Assembly (NCBI RefSeq): GCF_008180415.1
Contig: NZ_VTEI01000002.1
Coordinates: 454,518 to 518,517 of the forward strand
DNA from: Rossellomorea vietnamensis
Lineage (GTDB): Bacteria > Bacillota > Bacilli > Bacillales > Bacillaceae_B
Length of the DNA: 64,000 nt
Direction of reading: 5' to 3'
The translations under genes were made by a program, and so were the position numbers. Each line of letters begins with the position of its first letter. Within the stretch, counting starts at the first letter, position 1. The notes beneath the pieces were generated by a model. That model made no database searches. It saw only the letters and a list, made by a program, of their open reading frames with translations, and was not told the origin of the DNA. This document shows, in pieces, positions 44,923-52,977 of the stretch.

Positions 44923-45411
44923 CTATCTTACAAAATATTTTCTTTTTTGTCTTTGTTTTTTTTCGAGGAGGAAGCTGGCTGCCCCAAGGAGGGAGCCGAA
45001 GATGGCACCGCCAACAACTTCAGCCGGCTGGTGGCCCAGCATTTCTTTTAGTTTCTTGGGCTTTTCTTCAAAGGGAATGGCCCGGTTCTGGTCGGCTTTG
45101 CTTACCAGTTCGTCCAGGGAATTCACCTTTAATGTCAGTTCACCTGTTTGCCTGCGAATCCCTTGGGCATCATACATGACGATCAGTCCAAATACGAAGG
45201 AAAGAGCAAAGTCGATAGTTGAAAATCCCTTTTTTAATGCTATAAAAGTGGTCAAAGAGGAAACCCCTGCTGAATGAGAACTTGGCATCCCCCCGGTCTG
45301 AAATAATAACATGGGATTCCATTTCCCGGTTTTAAAATAATACAATGGAATCTTTAGAGCTTGAGCTGCAACAATGCTCAATAAGGCCGTAACGACTCCT
45401 CTATTCATCAT
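44923..45411 (-). CDS. Divergent PAP2-family membrane protein (YuiD-like)
   Basis: 162 residues. The DUF212/divergent PAP2 motif GGMPSSHSAGVSSL is clear, followed by FVFGLIVMYDAQGIRRQTG and a C-terminal GHQPAEVVGGAIFGSLLG. Four membrane segments. Phosphatase activity is uncertain in this branch because of altered PAP2 motifs. Two ATGs at the start; the first is given. Confidence 0.88.
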   Translation of the reverse strand: MMNRGVVTALLSIVAAQALKIPLYYFKTGKWNPMLLFQTGGMPSSHSAGVSSLTTFIALKKGFSTIDFALSFVFGLIVMYDAQGIRRQTGELTLKVNSLDELVSKADQNRAIPFEEKPKKLKEMLGHQPAEVVGGAIFGSLLGAASFLLEKKQRQKRKYFVR

Positions 45412-45478
45412 GAAACGCCTGCCTCTCGTTCTAAAAGTAATTACCCCAATAGTGTATCCAATTGATTTGATTACATTA

Positions 45479-45609
45479 GGCTGTATTTGCAGACATTGTT
45501 GCTTTGGGAAGAGCAGCTCTTTTCTTTCCTGGTTCCAAGGTTATTCCGGTGAATTATGTTTATTTTTTTGAATTAGGCTGAAATAGCAACAAAGTTTACG
45601 AAAAGAGCC
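45479..45609. repeat. MITE-like repeat A, shortened copy
   Basis: 131 bp with GGCTGTATTTGCAGACATTG at the left and CAAAGTTTACGAAAAGAGCC at the right; about 60 bp of the interior are missing. Lies between the PAP2-like gene and sspL. Confidence 0.78.
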
Positions 45610-45658
45610 TTACATTAAAACCATCACTGGTGGTGAAAATAAAAACGGAGGTGAAATT

Positions 45659-45799
45659 ATGAGCAAAAATCATAGCAATAACAGAGGCACCAAGGCACCA
45701 GGTGTTAACCCGCAAGGATTCGGACAAGATGGCGTAAAAACTCCCGATCCGAAAACGGAACTTGAGAACAGAGCAAAGCACTCCAACACTAAAAGATAA
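45659..45799 (+). CDS. sspL: Small acid-soluble spore protein L
   Basis: 46 residues. The C-terminal DPKTELENRAKHSNTKR is nearly the SspL sequence known from B. subtilis, preceded by GVNPQGFGQDG. A minor SASP synthesised in the forespore under sigma-G. GGAGGTG lies six bases before ATG. Adjacent to ypcP, as in B. subtilis. Confidence 0.93.
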   Translation: MSKNHSNNRGTKAPGVNPQGFGQDGVKTPDPKTELENRAKHSNTKR

Positions 45800-45815
45800 G
45801 TCTTAATCAGTTACG

Positions 45816-45900
45816 ATTAGCCAAATAACGTACCATTAAGTCAGAGCAACTCATATATAATGGTACAATTAGCCAGGAAACGTACCATTAAGTCAGTCCC
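45816..45900. repeat. Array 5: two units with 52-bp period
   Basis: ATTAGCCA(A/G)(A/G) with AACGTACCATTAAGTCAG starts at 45816 and 45868, exactly 52 bp apart. Between them lies the reverse complement TAATGGTAC of the ACCATTA half, giving the inverted repeat seen in the other arrays. Confidence 0.72.
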
Positions 45901-45916
45901 GCCTGATGTTAATAGA

Positions 45917-45966
45917 TAGAAAAAGGGACATTTCAAAGGCCTTATGCTTTTGGAATGTCCCTTTTA
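45917..45966. terminator. Bidirectional terminator
   Basis: AAAGGGACATTcC-like arm pairs with GGAATGTCCCTTT (AAAGG... inner CTTTTGG); T/A runs on both sides. Between sspL and the convergent ypcP. Confidence 0.85.
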
Positions 45967-45979
45967 AAAAATAAAAATA

Positions 45980-46882
45980 TTAAGCATGCTGACTGAGCAA
46001 ATGGTCTTTCCCGACCAGATATCTTCTAAGAACTCTTAGCTCCAGCTCGTCCATCATGGAAATGGCATCAGGAGCTATCGCTTCCCATTTGGCAGACTCC
46101 ATATTGAACTTCAGCGGGACATCGCATTTAATTTCAGCTAGCTGGCGGGATACATGAAGCATGTCTAGATCAGCCTCTATTTTCTTTCGTTGAGCCGGCG
46201 TAAGAAGGTGGATCCCCTCAAGGATTCCCTGGATATGCTGGTGTTCCTGAATCAGTTTTACCGCTGTCTTTTCACCAATTCCCTTTACACCAGGATATCC
46301 GTCGCTGGTATCGCCCATAAGCGCTTTAACGTCAATGAACTGAGAGGGAGTCAGCCCTTTTTCTTCAATAAAGTAGTCTTTTGAATAGGTGTGATAGTTA
46401 CCAAAGCCCTTTTTCAAAAGAACTACATCAATATTATCATCCAATAGCTGCAGCAAATCCTGGTCACCGCTCAAGATCGATACTTTTGTTTCTTTGGAAG
46501 CACTTTTGGCAATCGTACCTATACAATCGTCTGCTTCAAAGCCGCTTAATCCTATATTATAAAGAGCAAACCCTTCTGCCACCTCTTTTGCAAGGTCGAA
46601 TTGAGGAATCAACTCAACTGGAGGTGCATTTCGGTTAGATTTGTAGTCTGAATAAATTTCATTACGGAATGTCGAGCTGCCCATATCCCAGCAGACTGCT
46701 GTATGTGTCGGCCCGATATGCTCCACGGCCATCAGAAGGTGCTTCATGAACCCCTGAACCCCGTTTGTAGGCTGGCCTTTCGAGTTAATCATGAATTGCC
46801 CTGAAACGGCAGTAGCAAAAAATGAGCGAAATAATAATGCCATACCATCTATCAATAATAAATGTTCGTTATGTTTTTCCAC
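45980..46882 (-). CDS. ypcP: 5'-3' exonuclease (YpcP)
   Basis: 300 residues; a free-standing version of the DNA polymerase I 5' nuclease domain. Metal-binding acids in LLIDGMALLFRSF, SGFEADDCIGTIA, SGDQDLLQL and ALMGDTSDGYPGV; helix-hairpin-helix IGEKTAVKLIQEH. Removes RNA primers and flaps. GTG 46882 has AAGGAG nine bases upstream. Confidence 0.94.
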   Translation of the reverse strand: MEKHNEHLLLIDGMALLFRSFFATAVSGQFMINSKGQPTNGVQGFMKHLLMAVEHIGPTHTAVCWDMGSSTFRNEIYSDYKSNRNAPPVELIPQFDLAKEVAEGFALYNIGLSGFEADDCIGTIAKSASKETKVSILSGDQDLLQLLDDNIDVVLLKKGFGNYHTYSKDYFIEEKGLTPSQFIDVKALMGDTSDGYPGVKGIGEKTAVKLIQEHQHIQGILEGIHLLTPAQRKKIEADLDMLHVSRQLAEIKCDVPLKFNMESAKWEAIAPDAISMMDELELRVLRRYLVGKDHLLSQHA

Positions 46883-46989
46883 TTTAACCACTCCTTTGTT
46901 CACCTTAGCATTATAACATATTTCCGTATGAATTTTTTTAGGAATTCTTAGGAGAAGGACGAATCACAAATAGTCTGATTCTCACCATA

Positions 46990-47035
46990 ATAAAAAAAAG
47001 ACCGGCTCCTTTTGGATGCCTGGCCTTTGGTCAAC
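46990..47035 (-). terminator. Terminator of the sulfurtransferase gene
   Basis: Minus-strand GACC-aaa-GGC pairs with GCC-GGTC, followed by eight T residues. The stem has a three-base bulge. Confidence 0.6.
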
Positions 47036-47043
47036 CCTGTCTA

Positions 47044-47874
47044 TCATTCCGTTTCCACACTATTTTCCTCATAAGATATCCAGTCACTGTAGCTGCCTGT
47101 ATAGAGCTTTGCATTTTTATACCCTGCTGTCCACAAGGAAAGGATATTCGCAGCAGCGGTTACTCCTGAACCGCAATAAACAATGATCGGCTCATCCTTA
47201 TTGATATCCACCCATCTTTTTTGGTGATTCTCTTTAGGAAGAAAGCTGCCGTTGTTGAACGCTTCTGTCCAATCAAAGTTTTCAGCTCCTGGAATATGGC
47301 CGGCAACTTTATCAATGGGTTCAAAACGCCCTAAATACCGGTCCTTGGCTCTTGAATCGACCAGCAGTCCTTCTGCTTCTCCGTCCGCTATCATTCTGAC
47401 ATCCTCAACAGCCGCTGACATATCCGCCTGCATATCAGGGTGATATTCTTCAGGAGAAAACTCAGTCATTTCGGATGTTACTTCAAAGCCTTCATTCTTC
47501 CAGACTTCATATCCGCCATTTAAAATAAATGCTTCCTTGTGGCCGAGGTACTTTAACATCCACCAGCACCGTGCGGCAAATGCTCCTTCACCAGAATCAT
47601 AGGCAATGACTTTAGTTGAGTTCGTTATTCCGGCCTTTTGGAGTTTCTGCACAAATTGGGCTATATCAGGAAGCGGATGACGTCCTCCGTGCACCTTAAT
47701 TTCGCCTGAAAGATCTTCTTCCAAATCAAAATAAACTGCCCGGGGAATGTGTGCCTCTTGAAAAAGGATTTTGCCATAATCAGGTTCTCCCAATTTATAT
47801 CGGCAGTCTATAATCCTGACATTTTCACTGAGATAATTGGACGAGAGCCACTCTATTTCTTTAATATGCTCCAT
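47044..47874 (-). CDS. Two-domain rhodanese (sulfurtransferase)
   Basis: 276 residues, thiosulfate/3-mercaptopyruvate sulfurtransferase type. N-terminal inactive rhodanese domain (VIAYDSGEG where the Cys loop would be). C-terminal active domain with the loop YCGSGVTA and catalytic cysteine near residue 238; HIPGA occurs once and HIPRA once. The active-loop sequence CGSGVT is that of mercaptopyruvate enzymes. AGGAGGAGG before ATG. Confidence 0.92.
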   Translation of the reverse strand: MEHIKEIEWLSSNYLSENVRIIDCRYKLGEPDYGKILFQEAHIPRAVYFDLEEDLSGEIKVHGGRHPLPDIAQFVQKLQKAGITNSTKVIAYDSGEGAFAARCWWMLKYLGHKEAFILNGGYEVWKNEGFEVTSEMTEFSPEEYHPDMQADMSAAVEDVRMIADGEAEGLLVDSRAKDRYLGRFEPIDKVAGHIPGAENFDWTEAFNNGSFLPKENHQKRWVDINKDEPIIVYCGSGVTAAANILSLWTAGYKNAKLYTGSYSDWISYEENSVETE

Positions 47875-48055
47875 CAGAATCCTCCTCCTTTTTCATAAGG
47901 TTCCTAATATGTTCTTTAGGACTCCAGCAATTGAACTCATATTGGGGCTGTGTTTCGAAACCAAGTCTTGTGCAAAGGTAAAGCATCTTTCCGCTTACCC
48001 TCTTTGCAGAAAAATGCTCGCAGGTGGCACAGGCATGAAATCGGTTCTTCTTCAT
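47861..48055 (-). CDS. Small cysteine-rich protein
   Basis: 64 residues: CATCEHF at 9-15, LCTRLGFETQP, then NCWSPKEHI; four cysteines in a pattern that could hold zinc. GGGGGAGG lies six bases before ATG, and the 3' end overlaps the sulfurtransferase by 14 bases, so the two are co-translated. I recall similar short proteins in other bacilli without a function. Confidence 0.8.
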   Translation of the reverse strand: MKKNRFHACATCEHFSAKRVSGKMLYLCTRLGFETQPQYEFNCWSPKEHIRNLMKKEEDSDGAY

Positions 48056-48068
48056 ATGCTCCTCCCCC

Positions 48069-51000
48069 TTAGCTGTACGAAGACAGTTCTGTGTATACAG
48101 CCTTCCACCTCTCTAGGTTTTCAATAGATTGGAGTGCTTCCAGCCAAGAGTCAATCTGATCAGCGGATTGAGATAATAAGGAGTCCGTCATCCGTCCATG
48201 CTCCAATTCCATGAATTCCAAAGCCCACTTAAGAATGGCTTCTTTTGATTCATCGAGATAATGATCGGCTGGGGTTTCCAGATCATCCTTCAGCTTTTCC
48301 ATTACTTTTTTCTTTCCGTTATTCTCAAAAAAGTCCTTTGAATTCTTGAACAGCTTCAATGCCGGCTGAAATCGTTCCCTTTCAATTTCTAAAAATGCCT
48401 TTGAAAAATCAAGGCCTTCAGGATCTTCCTTTTCATAAGGAGATATGACAAGGTCTTCCTGCAGCTTACTGATTTTTTTCAGGTATACTTCGAATTGGGA
48501 ATCCAGCTGTTTTTCTGCAAATTTCTCAGCTCTTAAAGTGGTTGCCCTCATCTCTTGAGCAAAATCAAAGCCTGTTGAATCAAGCAGTTCATCAAGTGCC
48601 GAGTGAAGTGCTGCCTTTGAAGTGGAATGCTGCGAAAAAAGAGCCGGATGAAATGCTTCCTTGAAAAAGTCTGAAAAGCGCAGGAATACTCTCTGTTTCA
48701 CATAATGAATCAGCTCTTTAATTTCTTGAGTTATACGCAGCTTGATGCTTTCTGGAGCCTCGCTCTTCAGGAAATCTTTCAGCTTTTCTCTAAGCAGCAG
48801 CAATTCTTCTCTTCTAGCTTCACGCTTCTGCTCATCCATGGAAGAGTTCTCGATCAGTGATCTTAATCGCTCTAAGCCCCTCTTCCACTCTGCTTCTGCA
48901 GATTGAGCTGCCATCCACTTTAACTCTCCATCAATGAATTGATCGAATTCATCTTTGAATGAATCTATTCCGGAAAGACTTGCATCCTCTTCTTCTATTG
49001 CCAGCTTGGAGGAAACTCCAAAAATTCTTGGAAAACGAATTCCGTACTGGACTAGCTGTTTTTTTACATAATCAATGACTTCTTGTTTTTCGTCCTCGTC
49101 TTTAGCAAGGTCCACCGCATTGACTACGAAGAACATCTTATCCATTTCGAATGCATCCTTCACCCTGCCCAGCTGAATAAGGAATTCACGATCTGCTTTT
49201 GCAAAAGCATGATTATAATAGGTTACAAACAGAATCGCATCAGAATTCTTAATATATTGGAAAGCCACCCCGGTATGTCTGGCATTGATTGAATCAGCTC
49301 CCGGAGTATCCACCAAGGTTATTCCCTGCCTGGTAATAGGAGAATCGTAGAAAAGATCAATAGATTCCACGAAGCAAGACTGACTTTCGTTTGCGACAAA
49401 TCCCTTAAATTCCTCCATATCAACTTTCAGTACTTCACCAAGCTGTGAATGATAGTCAGAATATCCTCTTAGGAACGCGGCAAGGAACGAAAGGTGGACT
49501 TTCTCCTTCCCTTCCCCATCTTTGCTGTTTAACAGTTCAGGAATGCGCTCTGCAGCTTCACTTAGTGAATCAGCATGGTACCTGAAGATATTCATTGAAT
49601 TCTGGACGTCTATCAACATTTCCTTCTCGCTTTTCAAGAACACTTTTGCCGTTCCATGATGATTTCCATCCATTGGCGGCCTGATACGATTGATGGAAGC
49701 CGTGGTAGGATTCGGGCTTACCGGCAGCACCTTGCTTCCCAGTAGCGCATTGGCAAAAGAGGATTTACCGGCACTGAAGGCACCGAATAACGCAATGGTA
49801 AATTGCTGATCCTGAAGCCTCTCTGCCTTCTTTTGCAGCACCTGAGCTGTTTGTTTTAACCCGTTGATGGTTTCAAATTTTGACCCCATTACATTCAACC
49901 GCTGAATCAATGGTTCCAGTGAAAGGTTCCGATTGTCTGCTTCTGATTGATTTCCCTCAATCTCTCTGGCAGCCGTTTCGTTTTCCAGCAACTCTTCTTC
50001 TATAAGATCTTCAGTATACAAGACATAATCTTTCTCTTTCTTTTCCCACTCTTCATCCCACTGGTTGATCATTTCTGTGGATGGAAGATTTACTTTATCT
50101 TGAATGATACTTTGAAGGTTATTAATCTTGATTTCCAAGTCTTCATTAATAAATTCAAGCTTTTTCAGAGCATCGGTTTTCTGTTTTATCTCTTTATACT
50201 TTAAACCTAATTCTTCATTTTCTTGGGCTTTCTCTTCTTCAACCAACTCTATAAGACTGTTTTTTAATTCTTGTGTTTCATTTCTTGCTTTTCTTTTCAG
50301 CTTTCCTGCCAGCTCTTCGCAGTAATTAAGGACATACTCTCCTGTCACCCTTGCACCTGGCCTTGCCGATTCCTTTAAATCCTCTTCTGTAACTTGCACG
50401 GTCAGTCCTTCTGATTTGGCAATTAAATATTCGTCATGAAATCTAGCCTTTTTCATCACAAGACTGCCTAATCCACGCAAATGCCACTCCAGCTGGGACT
50501 GAACATTACTTCCAAGATTACGAATCAGCTCTTTCATACGCTGATGCCGCTCTTCTTCTGTTTTCTTTTTGGCAAAGATCATCCCTACCTTGAAATCATC
50601 TTGAAGTGATTCCAGATATCTTTTGGCGGATTCCCTCGTTTCGAATGGCATTAAATAAGCGTTCTTAAGAATCTTTTCTCTTTCTTCGTCAAAAATATCG
50701 ACGTAGTGCTTTGAACTGTTTCTGGCAATCTTTTCACTTAATTTAGACTCACGCTGATACAATGCCTCTTTATTCTGGAAATCTTCATCCGATAGTATGT
50801 CTGCAAGAGAATCTCGCTGCTCCTTCAAGTTTTCTTTCAGCCATCGTTCATGTTCACTGACAAGGAGGTTTACACCGGCAGCAAAAGAATGCTGAAGAAG
50901 TTCATCCTTATTTTTAAATAGGCTGTTGATCAAGTTCCTGACTTCAGAAAATTCATTGTCAGGATTATCGGAATCCCTGAGAGAAGTGAAAAATATCCGT

Positions 51001-51701
51001 TCAGGATTTACCTGCCATGCTGAGAATGACTCTGATACCGATTGCTTGAAATTTTCAAACGACAATTCGTCTTCGTTATGTTTATCAATTTGATTTACTA
51101 TGAGGTACAGCCTCACTCCATGGTTAGCCAGCTCTCGAGCATACTCGAAGTTCAGCTGCGACTGCACATGGTTGTAATCCATTACATAGAACACAATATC
51201 CGCTAGATGGAGAGCCGACTCGGTTGATATACGGTGAGCATCATCCGTACTGTCTACTCCCGGTGTATCCAGGACGGTCACTCCGTCAGGAAGCTTAGTA
51301 TCCTTTTTTCCTATCTCAATGCTTTGGACGTTTTCTCCATCTTTACAATACCTTTTCACAATATTGAAGTCATAAGCACCATTGAAGATAACTGATTTCC
51401 GGTCATGGTAATGAATCTTCGCAAAATCTGACTCTGCATGATGAAGCTTTACCAGGTTTGCAGATGTTGGAATCGGGCTTGAAGGCAGCAATTCCTCCCC
51501 TGCAAGTGCGTTGATCATGGTGGATTTACCGGCAGAAAAGTGTCCGCAAAATCCCGCTATGAATTCATTTTTCCAAAACTTATGAGCCAGCAGTTCGGCT
51601 TTGGCAGCCGTTTCTTTATCTCCGGTCTCAACAAGAGTTTCATATAAAGAAGCTAGTTTTTTTAATTTATTTGTCGTCTTATTGTCTGATAGCGTTTGCA
51701 A
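48069..51701 (-). CDS. dynA: Bacterial dynamin DynA (YpbR), two-headed
   Basis: 1210 residues. Two dynamin-type GTPase units in one chain. Unit 1: P-loop GHFSAGKST at 53-61, DTPGVDS, NQID. Unit 2: P-loop GAFSAGKSS around residue 640, DTPGADS, NAVD. Long coiled-coil stalks lie between and after. B. subtilis DynA tethers and fuses membranes and protects them against phage and pore-forming agents. TTG 51701 is preferred (GGGGAAGG five bases upstream); a frame 16 codons longer has no site. Same strand order with bpsB and bpsA as in B. subtilis. Confidence 0.94.
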   Translation of the reverse strand: MQTLSDNKTTNKLKKLASLYETLVETGDKETAAKAELLAHKFWKNEFIAGFCGHFSAGKSTMINALAGEELLPSSPIPTSANLVKLHHAESDFAKIHYHDRKSVIFNGAYDFNIVKRYCKDGENVQSIEIGKKDTKLPDGVTVLDTPGVDSTDDAHRISTESALHLADIVFYVMDYNHVQSQLNFEYARELANHGVRLYLIVNQIDKHNEDELSFENFKQSVSESFSAWQVNPERIFFTSLRDSDNPDNEFSEVRNLINSLFKNKDELLQHSFAAGVNLLVSEHERWLKENLKEQRDSLADILSDEDFQNKEALYQRESKLSEKIARNSSKHYVDIFDEEREKILKNAYLMPFETRESAKRYLESLQDDFKVGMIFAKKKTEEERHQRMKELIRNLGSNVQSQLEWHLRGLGSLVMKKARFHDEYLIAKSEGLTVQVTEEDLKESARPGARVTGEYVLNYCEELAGKLKRKARNETQELKNSLIELVEEEKAQENEELGLKYKEIKQKTDALKKLEFINEDLEIKINNLQSIIQDKVNLPSTEMINQWDEEWEKKEKDYVLYTEDLIEEELLENETAAREIEGNQSEADNRNLSLEPLIQRLNVMGSKFETINGLKQTAQVLQKKAERLQDQQFTIALFGAFSAGKSSFANALLGSKVLPVSPNPTTASINRIRPPMDGNHHGTAKVFLKSEKEMLIDVQNSMNIFRYHADSLSEAAERIPELLNSKDGEGKEKVHLSFLAAFLRGYSDYHSQLGEVLKVDMEEFKGFVANESQSCFVESIDLFYDSPITRQGITLVDTPGADSINARHTGVAFQYIKNSDAILFVTYYNHAFAKADREFLIQLGRVKDAFEMDKMFFVVNAVDLAKDEDEKQEVIDYVKKQLVQYGIRFPRIFGVSSKLAIEEEDASLSGIDSFKDEFDQFIDGELKWMAAQSAEAEWKRGLERLRSLIENSSMDEQKREARREELLLLREKLKDFLKSEAPESIKLRITQEIKELIHYVKQRVFLRFSDFFKEAFHPALFSQHSTSKAALHSALDELLDSTGFDFAQEMRATTLRAEKFAEKQLDSQFEVYLKKISKLQEDLVISPYEKEDPEGLDFSKAFLEIERERFQPALKLFKNSKDFFENNGKKKVMEKLKDDLETPADHYLDESKEAILKWALEFMELEHGRMTDSLLSQSADQIDSWLEALQSIENLERWKAVYTELSSYS

Positions 51702-51779
51702 AAGAACCTTCCCCTTACACCTTTGAGTAGTCATGATATTGATATGCATCTTTATTTTAGCTTATAATTCGCTTCTTTC

Positions 51780-52020
51780 CTATTAAAAGATAGCAAAAAA
51801 CCCACCGAGTTACTTGGTTAGTCCACAGTTCATACACCCCAGAGAATGCTGCAAACTGCTTCTAAAGAACTAAAGAGAAAGCTCTTGCCCAACCCGACAG
51901 GCAAATATTCCAAAGAGACAAAAGGCCGTCTTTCCTTTTAATGTCTTCAGAACATTCGTCCCAATGAGCTGGACGTAGATATCCCAGCGCCCACACAGGA
52001 GTAATTAAATTTTATGAACA
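51780..52020. other. Intergenic region with decayed hairpin repeat
   Basis: No gene. At 51893-51985 the order CCCGACAGGCAAAT, AAGAGA, AAAAGG, CCTTTTA, GAACATT follows the reverse complement of the hairpin element at 40346-40410 with many substitutions. Ends AGCGCCCAC, near the AGCGCCTAG word of element B. Confidence 0.5.
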
Positions 52021-52021
52021 A

Positions 52022-52072
52022 CAAAAAAGGACTCAATATTCAAGAGGTCTTGAACATTCAGTCCTTTTCAGG
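52022..52072 (-). terminator. Terminator of the 55-residue gene
   Basis: Minus-strand AAAAGGACT...AGTCCTTTTTT with inner TTCAAG-acct-CTTGAA; T-run of six. Confidence 0.88.
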
Positions 52073-52075
52073 AAG

Positions 52076-52243
52076 CTATTGACGATTATAGGCAGGAACC
52101 AGTTCTGTTGGTTTTTTCTCTTCTACCAGCCCGCCTTTAGAAGCAGCAGCGGAAGTACTTTGTGAAACGAACACATTATTCAGCACATACTTCATGACCA
52201 TGCCGTAAGCTGCAGCTGTAAAAATGACCAAAAATAAAACCAT
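52076..52243 (-). CDS. 55-residue membrane peptide
   Basis: MVLFLVIFTAAAYGMVMKYV is an N-terminal membrane segment; the rest is polar (SAAASKGGLVEEKKPTELVP). AAAGGGG lies eight bases before ATG and a terminator follows. I do not recognise it. Its own transcription unit between dynA and bpsB; a Fur-box-like AT-rich GATAATCATTTTC sequence lies about 70 bp upstream (52309-52324). Confidence 0.7.
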   Translation of the reverse strand: MVLFLVIFTAAAYGMVMKYVLNNVFVSQSTSAAASKGGLVEEKKPTELVPAYNRQ

Positions 52244-52299
52244 GTAGAAACCCCTTTCCTTTCACTCGTCTTGAGAATAATTTTCATCTTCAATTAGAA

Positions 52300-52330
52300 T
52301 TTTATCAAAAATGATAATCATTTTCAATGA
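52300..52330. promoter_or_regulatory. Possible Fur box upstream of the small membrane peptide
   Basis: AAAATGATAATCATTTTC is close to the palindromic Fur site GATAATGATAATCATTATC (6-1-6 type). It stands where it could control the 55-residue peptide, suggesting iron regulation. Judged by eye only. Confidence 0.5.
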
Positions 52331-52407
52331 TGTTTCATTCATTTTTTTTAAATTTGCTTCTTTTTTTTTCGAATGTCGAAAGCAGCGACCATAAAGGCTG
52401 CAGCAAC

Positions 52408-52977
52408 TCAGTCAACTTCTTCTTTTTTCATCACAGGTAGAAACCGCTTTTTGCCTTGATGGACAGCCTGGTAGTTTGTCGCTTCTTTCAGGGCCTTTTC
52501 TTCCAAAGGAATGCGCACAGACAAAATAAATTGGTTAAGCAAAGCAAAAATGAATAATGTCCAATAAGCGTTAAACATTAAAGGTATGACTATCAGTTCG
52601 ACTGTGACAATAAAATAATTGGGATGCTTGATAAATTTATAGGGGCCTTTCGCTACCACTTCTGCCTGTGGCAGCACTATGATTTTCGTATTCCAGTATT
52701 TTCCCAATGAAGCAATGACCCATACCCGGCCAGCCTGAGTGATTAGAAAAAGGATGAATAACAAACCCCAGTAATCATTCAGAGTTCTTTTTAAGAAGAA
52801 TTCTTCCGCCAATAAAGAAATAAAGAAAAGCAGATGAATGGAAACCATCAGCTTATAATGTTTCTGGCCGTATTCCCTTGCGCCTCTACCTTTCATCCAT
52901 TTTTCATTTCTTTTAGCAATAACCAGCTCTACCATACGCTGAATCGCTATGACTGCAAACAGTATATAAAACATCAT
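52408..52977 (-). CDS. ypbQ: Isoprenylcysteine methyltransferase-like YpbQ (BpsB)
   Basis: 189 residues, membrane protein of the ICMT fold with SAM-site motif GPYKFIKHPNYFIV. In B. subtilis BpsB methylates the alkylpyrones made by BpsA. Start ATG 52977 overlaps the bpsA stop (AATGA); GAGGTGGG upstream lies inside bpsA. A second ATG follows immediately. Confidence 0.88.
   Translation of the reverse strand: MMFYILFAVIAIQRMVELVIAKRNEKWMKGRGAREYGQKHYKLMVSIHLLFFISLLAEEFFLKRTLNDYWGLLFILFLITQAGRVWVIASLGKYWNTKIIVLPQAEVVAKGPYKFIKHPNYFIVTVELIVIPLMFNAYWTLFIFALLNQFILSVRIPLEEKALKEATNYQAVHQGKKRFLPVMKKEEVD

Noticed and set aside
44484..45179. Two open frames starting with the same peptide (MKKSGCGFFQLSIVYFLHSL)
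   Set aside because: They start at the same place in both copies of the 267-bp duplication; the second runs into the antisense of the PAP2-like gene.
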